DNA from: Terribacillus halophilus
GTDB lineage: Bacteria; Bacillota; Bacilli; Bacillales; Amphibacillaceae
DNA length: 64,000 nt
Assembly (NCBI RefSeq): GCF_900101385.1
Contig: NZ_FMZB01000002.1
Location: 372,001-436,000, forward strand
Reading direction: 5' to 3'
A program made the translations under genes and the position numbers. The notes beneath the pieces were generated by a model. The model ran no database searches and was not told the DNA's origin. It saw only the letters and a program-made list of their open reading frames with translations. Positions 17,129 to 24,842 of this stretch are shown here, in pieces. Each line of letters opens with the position of its first letter. Within the stretch, counting starts at the first letter, position 1.

Positions 17129-17281
17129 TTAAGCATGTGGATAAACGCCGCATTTGCTGAGAAATGGTACTAGCAGATCCATTGTCATATACAGCAATCG
17201 ATATCCTGATTGTTTCTCCAACTCCTGTCCCACTGTCATTTTTCCGACATCCTGCGGTCCGAACAATAAGATGACATTCAT
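17129..17281 (-). pseudogene. Truncated P-loop kinase-like ATPase
   Basis: Only 50 codons remain. They begin MNVILLFGPQDVGKMTVGQE, which is the Walker A region of a small AAA/shikimate-kinase-like ATPase family common in bacilli, followed by LEKQSGYRLLY and TMDLLVPFL, then a stop. Relatives are about three times longer, with the lid and base-binding parts that are missing here. The third glycine position of the P-loop is Asp. A remnant rather than a working gene. Confidence 0.6.
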
Positions 17282-17461
17282 CACACCATTTCCCTCATTG
17301 TAGCAAAGACGTTGGATTAAATGTAAATTTCTGTTATTAATCACTCCAATTCGCAATCATATCAGGCTGATTATCGCAGCTAGGATAAGGACGAGATAGG
17401 AAAAATCGCTAGACTGATAAGGATGGATTTTGCGGGTTAGGAGCAGCACGATGGACAATAG
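17282..17461. other. Gap beside the ATPase remnant
   Basis: No further coding signal seen except the 5' flank of the remnant; the surrounding bases up to the terminator at 17462 look like ordinary intergenic DNA. Confidence 0.3.
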
Positions 17462-17487
17462 AAAAAGCATGGGATGTAATCCCATGC
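17462..17487 (-). terminator. Terminator of the PTS/aldolase operon
   Basis: GCATGGGA (17467-17474) pairs with TCCCATGC (17480-17487) and is followed on the minus strand by TTTTT. Confidence 0.75.
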
Positions 17488-17554
17488 CTTTCCTGCAAAA
17501 CAAATCTAACCATAGTCGTAAATCAGATGATCTCCAGTATTAGTCATATCGTTC

Positions 17555-18454
17555 TTATAACGACTCATGTCTCCAGGCTAAGACATTTTCATTACGATAC
17601 AAATCCGCTTTATCCAACGAATTGAATAATCCCATTTTATATTTTACTACTTCTTTTGCAGCTTTGATGCACTCCGGATAGATGACATTTGGGTCCCACA
17701 GTTCAGTTGCTGCTAGTATTTCACGGCATTTTTTATAAAAAGCAAATTTGTAGTCTGATGATATGTTGACTTTTTGAATTCCAATACTAACGGCTTCGGC
17801 AATTTCTTCATCTGGGTTTGCAGATCCACCGTGGAGAACAAGTGGAATATCCACCTCTTGTTTAATGGCCTGTAAAATATCCATGCGAAGTTTTGGCTCC
17901 ATATCTTTTGGATAGATGCCATGACATGTGCCAATCGCAACAGCTAGCGTATCCACTCCCGTGCTTTCTACAAATTCCTTTGCATCTTCCGGTCTTGTGT
18001 AGATGACCTCCGATACTCCTCCCTCTACGGAAGTTCCTGTGTTTCCGATTGTTCCCAATTCACCTTCTACTGATACACCTAATGGATGGCTTATTTCGAC
18101 GATTTCCTTTGTTACCTTGATATTTTCTTCGAGTGGTAATAGGGAACCGTCGATCATGACGGAACTAAAGCCAACCCGTATGGCCCTCATAATATCAGCC
18201 ACATTTCCTCCGTGGTCCATATGGAGTACAAATGGTACATTGCTATTTTTTATTCTGGTTAGTACATAACTGAAAAAGTCATCCTTTGTAAACTCTAATT
18301 CTGTTGGATGTACAGCGATAATTGCAGGTGAGTTATTTTTTTCAGCTTCTTCCACTACAACTCTTAGAAAATTACTATCTGCTACATTGAAAGCACCTAC
18401 TGCAAATTTATGTTTTTTCGCTACTTCTAACAGCTGTTTCATATTTACTAACAT
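17555..18454 (-). CDS. Class II ketose-bisphosphate aldolase (KbaY/GatY/FbaA group), paralogue 1
   Basis: 299 residues. Zinc and substrate residues of class II aldolases are present: HMDHGG (about 78-83), GEL in the middle, GTCHG near 178-182 and LVLHGGS near 207-213, with the VNISSD phosphate loop after it. The enzyme splits a ketose phosphate into dihydroxyacetone phosphate and an aldehyde. It ends the operon that begins with a PRD regulator and a fructose-type PTS, so the substrate is likely the phosphorylated sugar the PTS delivers. It lies 19 bases behind a second aldolase. Confidence 0.8.
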   Translation of the reverse strand: MLVNMKQLLEVAKKHKFAVGAFNVADSNFLRVVVEEAEKNNSPAIIAVHPTELEFTKDDFFSYVLTRIKNSNVPFVLHMDHGGNVADIMRAIRVGFSSVMIDGSLLPLEENIKVTKEIVEISHPLGVSVEGELGTIGNTGTSVEGGVSEVIYTRPEDAKEFVESTGVDTLAVAIGTCHGIYPKDMEPKLRMDILQAIKQEVDIPLVLHGGSANPDEEIAEAVSIGIQKVNISSDYKFAFYKKCREILAATELWDPNVIYPECIKAAKEVVKYKMGLFNSLDKADLYRNENVLAWRHESL

Positions 18455-18473
18455 AATCTTATCTCTCCTCTTA

Positions 18474-19328
18474 TCAAATAGACTTATTTTCAGACTGGGA
18501 TAGTCGGATATAATACTTCACTAGTTCTTTACCGGCAGATACTGTGCGGTGTATGAAATCAAAATAACTAAGCTCTGGATTCTCTTTTAAATCTTCTTTT
18601 ATACATTGAACTTGGGCATTCATAAAATCCGATCCAACATTGATCTTATTGATCCCGAGCTCGATTGATTTTCTGATGTTTTCCTCTCCGCAGCCTGATC
18701 CCCCATGTAAGACCAAAGGGATATTTGTTGCTTGCTTGATCTTATCGACAATATCAAACCGAAATTCTGGGACATAATGATCCGGATAGTTTCCATGGCT
18801 TGATCCATAAGAGATGGCTAACGCATCTATTCCTGTTCTTACTGAAAAATCTATTGCTGCATCCGGATCTGTATACATTTTGTCTTTGGTCATAGAATCA
18901 CCGGAAATGGAGCCAACGCTTCCTACTTCCCCTTCCACACTGGCATCATATGTTTGCGCAAATTCAACCATATTGCGGGTGATTTCTATATTTTTCTCTA
19001 TTGGATGGAATGAAGCATCCATCATGACACTGGAGAAGCCATCATTTAAGCACCTTTTGACAAAACCAATATCCTGACCATGATCCAGATTTATCGCAAC
19101 CTCTATACTTGCTGCATTTGCCATCTCGATAATTGGCTGTGTAAGCAATTTACTGCCTAAGTGAGTCTTCAAATGATCTTGAAGTAAATCAATGATGATT
19201 GGCGCTCTTAATTCCTGTGCTGCATCGATGACTGCTTTAGCAGTTTCTAAATTAAAGCAATTAATCGCCATGACTGCGTATCTTCCGGTATTTGCTCGAT
19301 TAAGCATACCCTTCATGGATACATACAT
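18474..19328 (-). CDS. Class II ketose-bisphosphate aldolase, paralogue 2
   Basis: About 284 residues. It has INLDHGQD, GEVGSVGS, SYGSSHGNYP, VLHGGSG and INVGSDF, the same zinc and phosphate motifs as its neighbour, but the two proteins are clearly diverged. The ATG at 19328 is preferred because GGAAGTG lies six bases before it; an upstream TTG at 19343 is too near the AAAGGA. Two aldolases in one operon suggest either a heteromer, as with the accessory subunits of tagatose aldolases, or two related substrates. Confidence 0.75.
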   Translation of the reverse strand: MYVSMKGMLNRANTGRYAVMAINCFNLETAKAVIDAAQELRAPIIIDLLQDHLKTHLGSKLLTQPIIEMANAASIEVAINLDHGQDIGFVKRCLNDGFSSVMMDASFHPIEKNIEITRNMVEFAQTYDASVEGEVGSVGSISGDSMTKDKMYTDPDAAIDFSVRTGIDALAISYGSSHGNYPDHYVPEFRFDIVDKIKQATNIPLVLHGGSGCGEENIRKSIELGINKINVGSDFMNAQVQCIKEDLKENPELSYFDFIHRTVSAGKELVKYYIRLSQSENKSI

Positions 19329-19347
19329 ATCGATCACTTCCAATCCT

Positions 19348-20436
19348 TTAGATGTTAACTTTTATATCCGATAGATCAAATTCTTCTTCCTCTGTCGTAT
19401 CTTCTGCATATTCATTGGCAGGTTCTTTCTTCCAAAGAAACAGCATGACACCAGTAATCACTGATCCAATCAGTAAAGCCAATAGGAAAAGGAATGGATG
19501 TGTCATGGCTGGTACGATAAACAATCCGCCCGATGGAACCGGTGATCCCACTCCCCACATCATGGAGAATCCCCCACCGATTGCTGCACCAGTAGTACAG
19601 GAGACGACAACTCTCACAATATCAACGGCAGCAATCGGGATAACACCTTCCGTAATCATACAAACACCCATTGGGAATGCGATCTTGATATTGTCTTCTT
19701 CCGATTTTGTATAACGCTTTTTTCGCAGCATTTTTGACAAGACCCAGGAAATTGCTACCCCAAATGGAGGTACCATCGACGCCAAAATCTTCACCGCTTC
19801 AGGTTCGTAAATGCCTTCCAGTAAAAGTCCATCTGCAAACAGGGAAGCCACTTTATTGACTGGCCCGCCGAAATCAAACGCTGCCATGCCTCCTAAAATA
19901 GCCCCAAAGACAAATCTCATCGATCCTTGCATACTCGTTAAAAAGGAAGTTAATCCATCTGTTGCCCAAACAATCGGCACTCCAAGGATAAAGAACATCA
20001 ACAAACCGACGACCACACTGGAAATGAGGGGAATAATCATCATCGGCATTAATCCCTCTGCCCATTTTGGTACCTTTAAATGTTTTTTAAGGAATAAAAC
20101 AAAGTAACCCACAATAAATCCACCTAGCATACCACCTAAGAAACCAGCTCCAATTGCATTCGCAATGAGACCCATTAAAAGTCCAGGTGCTATTCCAGGT
20201 CTATCAGCTATGGAATAGGCAATGGCACCTGCAATAACAGGAGCTAGTAACCCCATACCAAGTACCCCTAAAGAAACAAGTGCTGATGGAATTGAATATG
20301 CCTCCTGATAATTCTCAATAACTGTTCCGCCAGTTAAATTTCCTATCGCAATGAGCAGACCTGATGCGACAACAAGAGGCAACATAAAGGATATAGCGGT
20401 TAAAGCATGCTTCTTAATCTGAAGTTTTTTTAACAT
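19348..20436 (-). CDS. PTS fructose-family permease, EIIC
   Basis: 362 residues, eight to ten membrane helices, with GGFIVGYFVLFLKKH, FDFGGPVNKVA and GVIPIAAVDIVRV, all typical of the EIIC domain of the fructose/mannitol superfamily. It moves the sugar across the membrane while EIIB phosphorylates it. The short acidic tail after residue 345 is not a second domain. It is placed between EIIB and the aldolases in one operon. Confidence 0.85.
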   Translation of the reverse strand: MLKKLQIKKHALTAISFMLPLVVASGLLIAIGNLTGGTVIENYQEAYSIPSALVSLGVLGMGLLAPVIAGAIAYSIADRPGIAPGLLMGLIANAIGAGFLGGMLGGFIVGYFVLFLKKHLKVPKWAEGLMPMMIIPLISSVVVGLLMFFILGVPIVWATDGLTSFLTSMQGSMRFVFGAILGGMAAFDFGGPVNKVASLFADGLLLEGIYEPEAVKILASMVPPFGVAISWVLSKMLRKKRYTKSEEDNIKIAFPMGVCMITEGVIPIAAVDIVRVVVSCTTGAAIGGGFSMMWGVGSPVPSGGLFIVPAMTHPFLFLLALLIGSVITGVMLFLWKKEPANEYAEDTTEEEEFDLSDIKVNI

Positions 20437-20448
20437 ATAGCGGCCCCC

Positions 20449-20766
20449 TTATGGTTTTGAATTCAACTCGGCCTCGATCTTTTTATATAATTGCTTCGGT
20501 GCCTTTATAGCAATATTAGTTGGGATTTCAACAATTCTTTTTCCTTTAAAACGTTCTTTTCCACTTACTTTGATATCAGCAGCTATAATGACCAAATCCG
20601 CCGCCTCGATTTCTTCTTTTGTTAGTTCATCTTCTATGCCTATCGTCCCTTGCGTTTCTATCCGAACCTTATGTCCGAATTCAATCCCTGCCTTAATTAG
20701 TTTTTCTTTCGCAATATACGTATGGGCGATACCGGAAGTACAAGCAGAGATTCCAACAATATTCAT
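20449..20766 (-). CDS. PTS fructose-family EIIB
   Basis: About 105 residues. The phosphocysteine lies in ISACTSGIAHTYIA near the N-terminus, the hallmark of fructose-type EIIB, followed by VRIETQGTIG. It passes the phosphoryl group from EIIA to the sugar. Of two ATG codons in a row of four codons, the second (20766) is used since GGAGGA touches the first. Confidence 0.85.
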   Translation of the reverse strand: MNIVGISACTSGIAHTYIAKEKLIKAGIEFGHKVRIETQGTIGIEDELTKEEIEAADLVIIAADIKVSGKERFKGKRIVEIPTNIAIKAPKQLYKKIEAELNSKP

Positions 20767-20777
20767 ATTCATTCCTC

Positions 20778-21254
20778 CTAAAGGTTTCGAGATAATAAGT
20801 GTAAGATTTCTTCCTTCGTTTGAAGTATTTGGAACTGCTCTATCTTCTCTTCATCAGATAATAATACGGCCACTTTCTGGAGCAGCTTAATATGTGTCGT
20901 CGTTTTATCAGTATCCTTCACAGCGAATAAGATGATGATATTAATTGGATTCCCGTCCATCGATTCCCACTCTATCTGCTTCTTGGTCCTTCCAATGGCA
21001 ATAGAAGTTTTCAAAACATATGCTGATTTTCCATGGGGAATGGCAATTCCTTTTTCTAGACCTGTCACACCTTCATTTTCACGGTACATCACATCCTTGA
21101 TAAAACCTTCTTCATCACTTATGAAACCGTTTACATACAATAGATTCGTTAATTCTTCAATGACTTCAATCTTTGAGGTTGCCTTTAAATCTAATTGGAT
21201 AAGATCTTCAGAAATGACTTTACTAAACTCCAACTCATCTATTCTCATGCTCAA
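20778..21254 (-). CDS. PTS fructose/mannitol-type EIIA
   Basis: 158 residues, one EIIA domain with the phosphohistidine in GIAIPHGKS (H74). It takes the phosphoryl group from HPr and hands it to EIIB. The TTG at 21254 is taken as start because AGGAGG is 8 bases before it. The gene follows the regulator by 23 bases and opens the transport part of the operon. Confidence 0.85.
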   Translation of the reverse strand: MSMRIDELEFSKVISEDLIQLDLKATSKIEVIEELTNLLYVNGFISDEEGFIKDVMYRENEGVTGLEKGIAIPHGKSAYVLKTSIAIGRTKKQIEWESMDGNPINIIILFAVKDTDKTTTHIKLLQKVAVLLSDEEKIEQFQILQTKEEILHLLSRNL

Positions 21255-21277
21255 TGCTTAGACCTCCTATTAACTAT

Positions 21278-22780
21278 CTATGTTTGTGGCAAAATCATTT
21301 GTTTTTTATAGTAGTTTTTTATAAATTGATCAATCTTATATTTATCCTCATCATTAAGAATGGGACTGACAAGAATCGTCGGTTTATCGATTATACTTTT
21401 CGTTTTGACTGTGGATATCACAAGTTCTACATCATCATAGTCACTCTGGTTGATTCGCTGTTGGGAAATAATCCTTTTTACAAGAATATTCGGAAAATTC
21501 TTCTTGATTTTTCCGCTTAACAAATGGGAAGTACCGATACCACTTGTACATTCAATGAGAACTGGGATCTTATTCGCAAATCGTTCATCATAAGAAATTT
21601 GGAAATAGAGTGTAATATAGCCTATTTCTTCGTCGGTCAGTTGTTTATCGTAAATTCTATCTTCCGTAAGTTTTTCGGCACTGCGCTTGACTAAGTTGAA
21701 TATACTAGAAAAATTCTGTCTGATAGATTTCAAAAGTGGGTTGATAATGTAAATTTGGTGATTCAATCTATACACCATACTGTGCAGATGCAGTGTCAAA
21801 CGTTGCTTGAGGTCTTCATCTTCTACAAACTGATAGCCACTATTTTCAGTAGCAGTTGAAATTAATTGCTGTGCAAGTCTCTCGACTTTCTTGTCTGCCT
21901 TTTCGGTATTTGGATCTATTAAATACCGACAATTGAGTTTATAGGCTTTCAAAATATAATAAAGATGATAAATTTCAGATTTCCGTAAAGTGATGGAATA
22001 AGCTGCTTCTAGTTTATCTGCCATGTCCATCGTAATCTGATAAATGGCAGATTCAGCATCCATTTCTTCATAAATCCGCTCATCTTTCATTAATAATTGA
22101 AGATTATTTGTACGTTTTTCGATAATGGATAGTAACGAACAATAAAGCGTTAAATAGTAGGGTTGATCTAATACTAAGTCATGATCTACTTGTATTTCGT
22201 GCAGAAGCTCTTTGATTTTACTTAAGCTTGAATTTACAACTTTAATATCTTTGACAGAATCAGGGATATCATATTGACTAAACGGATCTCCTGATTGTTT
22301 AAGATAACTTTCAATTATAACGGACATAACTCGATAGACAGCTAATTGGTTTCCTTTCAAACAAGTGCCATCATTTTCCCTGGATAAATGTAAGCCATAC
22401 GGTTTGATTATGCTCTCGATGTGTTTAAAATCATTCATGATGGAACTTTGGCTAATATAGTATCGTTCCGATATTTTTAGAATGGATGTTTTACATGGTG
22501 TAATCGAGAGGAGAAATAGCAATAGATTCAACCGTCTTTCCTCTAGATGTTCAAATTGTTCACCTCCGTTCCACTTACTTTCCCTTACAGCAACAAGGCA
22601 GTAGCCAGAGTTCTCTTTTTTTCTAATTCTAAACTCGGAAGAATTCTTTTTTGATATATCGTGAATATCCCTGTAAATTGTTTTTGGGGATACCGACAGT
22701 TTCGTCGCCAACTCAGAAGCTGTTACATACCGTCTCTCCCTTCGAAGAATTTCAATGATTTTTTCCTCACGATCATGCAA
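21278..22780 (-). CDS. PRD-domain transcriptional activator/antiterminator (MtlR/ManR-like)
   Basis: 500 residues: an N-terminal DeoR-like helix-turn-helix (YVTASELATKLSVSPKTIYR, about 17-36), a second winged part, two PRD regions with phospho-target histidines (HLHSMVYRLNH near 330-340), and a C-terminal EIIB-like domain with VLIECTSGIGTSHLL. The EIIA-like domain that many MtlR/LevR relatives carry is absent. The protein senses the phosphorylation state of the PTS and drives the operon in which it is the first gene. Confidence 0.8.
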   Translation of the reverse strand: MHDREEKIIEILRRERRYVTASELATKLSVSPKTIYRDIHDISKKNSSEFRIRKKENSGYCLVAVRESKWNGGEQFEHLEERRLNLLLFLLSITPCKTSILKISERYYISQSSIMNDFKHIESIIKPYGLHLSRENDGTCLKGNQLAVYRVMSVIIESYLKQSGDPFSQYDIPDSVKDIKVVNSSLSKIKELLHEIQVDHDLVLDQPYYLTLYCSLLSIIEKRTNNLQLLMKDERIYEEMDAESAIYQITMDMADKLEAAYSITLRKSEIYHLYYILKAYKLNCRYLIDPNTEKADKKVERLAQQLISTATENSGYQFVEDEDLKQRLTLHLHSMVYRLNHQIYIINPLLKSIRQNFSSIFNLVKRSAEKLTEDRIYDKQLTDEEIGYITLYFQISYDERFANKIPVLIECTSGIGTSHLLSGKIKKNFPNILVKRIISQQRINQSDYDDVELVISTVKTKSIIDKPTILVSPILNDEDKYKIDQFIKNYYKKQMILPQT

Positions 22781-23034
22781 GAGATCCCCACCTCATTTCT
22801 TCCTTGCTATGCTCTAATCTTAGCAACATGAAAGCGCATACACAATTACAAATATCGTTTGTTTTTTATGTCCGTTTTAGTGTGGGAATAAAGTAAATAC
22901 TAAGAAAAACAGCAGTATTTCAATCAAATACGAAAGTTATTCAGTAGAGATTTATACTGTTTTTTTACTGAATCCTTCATAAGAAAAAAGAGACTAAAGA
23001 ATTAGTCTCTAAAACTTTCCTCTGATTATGATTT
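22781..23034. other. Upstream region of the PTS operon
   Basis: Holds a cre site (22829-22842) and, at 22987-23012, an inverted repeat AGAGACTAA/TTAGTCTCT followed by T on the minus strand, which would end a transcript coming from 23030 leftward although no intact gene is there. Apart from these, AT-rich DNA with no gene. Confidence 0.4.
22829..22842 (+). promoter_or_regulatory. cre site of the PTS/aldolase operon
   Basis: TGAAAGCGCATACA fits the Bacillus catabolite-responsive element TGWAANCGNNWNCA. It stands 49 bases upstream of the regulator gene start, so CcpA would repress the operon when glucose is present. Confidence 0.65.
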
Positions 23035-23160
23035 TTACGAAAATAAGCAGGTGAATAATTCGTCAACATGCCAACTGCGCCCCATATCCTCACCGAAACC
23101 AAAGAAGGATACTAGCAAATCGATTAATCTTTTTTGTAAATTTCTGTTATACACTTGTAA
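23035..23160 (-). other. Possible C-terminal gene remnant
   Basis: On the minus strand the frame reads LIDLLVSFFGFGEDMGRSWH and continues to a stop at 23035, just before a terminator-like hairpin. It has the look of the end of a real protein, but no start or ribosome site is left and the upstream part would lie across the tetR promoter. I cannot name it. Confidence 0.2.
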
Positions 23161-23183
23161 TCTTACCGACCGGTAAGTAAAAT
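23155..23183 (+). promoter_or_regulatory. tetR promoter with palindromic operator in the spacer
   Basis: TTGTAA (23155-23160), 17 bases, TAAAAT (23178-23183). The spacer contains CTTACCG AC CGGTAAG (23162-23177), a perfect inverted repeat with 7-base arms of the sort TetR proteins bind, so self-repression is likely. Confidence 0.6.
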
Positions 23184-23212
23184 ATAATATATAAAACTTT
23201 AAGGATGGAAAG

Positions 23213-23791
23213 ATGGCTAAAAAAAATTCATATCCGCTCATAATCGATTCAGCACTGACTTTAATAGCAGAATACGGGCTGGAGAAAACCAGTTTATCCA
23301 TGATTGCGAAGAAATCCGGCATTTCAAAACCGGCGATTTATCACTATTTCTCCTCTAAAGAAGTACTGCTCGATCATTTGTTCGAGTTGTTGTTTAAGGA
23401 TTATCGCTTTGAGCAGTATTTCCCTATGGATACGTACACTAAAGATAATTTCTCCCGCTTGCTTACAGATAATGGGCTGCAGCTGTTGCAAGAGTATGAA
23501 GAAAACCCGGAGGCTTTGAAAATCATTAACCATTTCATCGGTTATTCCGGACAGAACCGTGCTTACGATGAAAAAATCAAACTAATACTGACAGAATTCC
23601 TTGATGGCTTTCAAAGGCTGCTCCTCCTCGGACAGCGGCTTGGGGTCATTAAAAAAGGGGACATAACCGCAAAAGCACAAATACTTGGATTGGTCCTGGA
23701 CAATATTAGCAGCTACCTCCTAATGGGGATCGAAGTGGAAAGTACTGCTGTTTGGAGCCAGGCTGTTTCCTATGTGATGGAGGATGACTGA
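23213..23791 (+). CDS. TetR-family repressor
   Basis: 192 residues. Residues about 8-55 form the TetR helix-turn-helix with TSLSMIAKKSGISKPAIYHY and the following FSSKEVLLDHLF; the rest is an all-helical ligand domain without a recognisable subfamily. A palindrome lies in its own promoter. The YqeB-like gene begins two bases after its stop and is translated from the GGAGG inside the tetR end, so the repressor very probably controls this membrane protein. Confidence 0.85.
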   Translation: MAKKNSYPLIIDSALTLIAEYGLEKTSLSMIAKKSGISKPAIYHYFSSKEVLLDHLFELLFKDYRFEQYFPMDTYTKDNFSRLLTDNGLQLLQEYEENPEALKIINHFIGYSGQNRAYDEKIKLILTEFLDGFQRLLLLGQRLGVIKKGDITAKAQILGLVLDNISSYLLMGIEVESTAVWSQAVSYVMEDD

Positions 23792-23792
23792 T

Positions 23793-24497
23793 ATGAAAGA
23801 TATCCAATTAGGATTAACGAAAAATGAAAAGTACACGATTCATTTTGTACTGCCTCTCCTTGGGGCTGTCGCTGGCTGGTATTTACCTGTTTTAGCCAGG
23901 TGGATATTGAATCTCCCTTGGCTGCCATATGAAGGGATCATTGAAAAAATTGCTTCTTATTCCGGAGTGACACCCTCTATCATCTTATGTATCGCTGGTA
24001 TTGTCGCTGGAATAAGTTTATCTCAGTTCATTTTTCATGAAACCTTACAAATTCTTGTCAACAAAGACTCAGTTACCCTCATGATAAAAGATACTAAGGA
24101 TCAATTCCGAAAAGGGGAGATCCAATCCATTTTCTTAGATGGCAAATCGCTTGTACTGGTAGGACTTCAAGAGAACGAGATGTTCAGAGAAGAATACGAT
24201 GGAAACAAAAAAAAGTTAGCAGATACATTTCTCTCACTGGGATATCCATGGTCTGATTCTGACCCATATTTGGCGGCATATTGCCGCTGGGATGAAAATG
24301 ACCTGCAAATACCAGCAGCTGTACATGCTTTATTGCGAACACGAAAAAGTTGTTTGGATAACGAGCAAGAAAAGATAGCAAAACAGGTACAATTGGATTT
24401 AGCAAAAATAGGCGTGGCGGTCAAAGACCGTAAAAAGGATCAATATATCCGCCTTAACCATGCGCTGCTGAAAGATTCAATGGAAGCCCATCTGTAA
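23793..24497 (+). CDS. YqeB-like membrane protein
   Basis: 234 residues. Two membrane helices near the N-terminus (about 20-40 and 63-87) flank an amphipathic region WILNLPWLPYEG that recalls YqeB of Bacillus subtilis; the remaining 140 residues are cytoplasmic with a PH-like strand pattern. Function unknown. ATG 23793 is chosen because GGAGG is nine bases upstream; an ATG at 23784 touches that site. It forms an operon with tetR. Confidence 0.55.
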   Translation: MKDIQLGLTKNEKYTIHFVLPLLGAVAGWYLPVLARWILNLPWLPYEGIIEKIASYSGVTPSIILCIAGIVAGISLSQFIFHETLQILVNKDSVTLMIKDTKDQFRKGEIQSIFLDGKSLVLVGLQENEMFREEYDGNKKKLADTFLSLGYPWSDSDPYLAAYCRWDENDLQIPAAVHALLRTRKSCLDNEQEKIAKQVQLDLAKIGVAVKDRKKDQYIRLNHALLKDSMEAHL

Positions 24498-24506
24498 GGA
24501 AAAAGA

Positions 24507-24540
24507 AGAGCTGCAGGTCACATCCTGCAGCTCTTTTTTT
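24507..24540. terminator. Terminator behind yqeB
   Basis: AGAGCTGCAGG (24507-24517) and CCTGCAGCTCT (24524-24534) followed by seven T. Confidence 0.9.
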
Positions 24541-24688
24541 AAAATAGTTGTAATATCCTTAACAATTTATCTGTGGCATCGAGTAGTTGATTGCAAGCAG
24601 TAGGTATAACGGTGAGGATAGCAAGTATAAGAGGCAAATTGTCCTTCGGCTGTTTCGGATTTGTCGGACATTCCTTCATCGCAGACAT
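24539..24688 (-). CDS. Possible small hydrophobic protein
   Basis: 46-49 codons: MSAMKECPTNPKQPKDN followed by one hydrophobic helix LPLILAILTVIPTA and the tail LLDATDKLLRILQLF. A strong GAAGGGGGG stands before it: nine bases before the inner ATG at 24679, directly touching the outer ATG. The frame ends at the shared terminator, which has a T-rich flank on this strand too. No relative is known to me; it may be a chance frame. Confidence 0.35.
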   Translation of the reverse strand: MSAMKECPTNPKQPKDNLPLILAILTVIPTACNQLLDATDKLLRILQLF

Positions 24689-24786
24689 CCCCCCTTCGAT
24701 TTCTCGGGCAGGTTTGTTGCTGGAAAGTAATGAGCGGTTATTTAGTGGGATAAATTTAGTATCTCCCATTCGGTCTCATTTATACA

Positions 24787-24820
24787 TGTTGTTGACAAAT
24801 CGTCAACAACAGCGTACCTT
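24787..24820 (+). promoter_or_regulatory. LCP-gene promoter with a palindrome over the -35 box
   Basis: TTGACA (24792-24797), 17 bases, TACCTT (24815-24820). The -35 box lies in a perfect inverted repeat, arms TGTTGTTGAC and GTCAACAACA (24787-24796 and 24802-24811) with AAATC in between. The core is nearly identical to one at 26726-26740. Confidence 0.6.
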
Positions 24821-24842
24821 GTAATGGTCAGGAGGTACGAAA

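Noticed and set aside
24787-24811. The palindrome before the LCP gene as a terminator
   Set aside because: No T run follows, and the -35 box lies inside; a matching copy occurs at another promoter.
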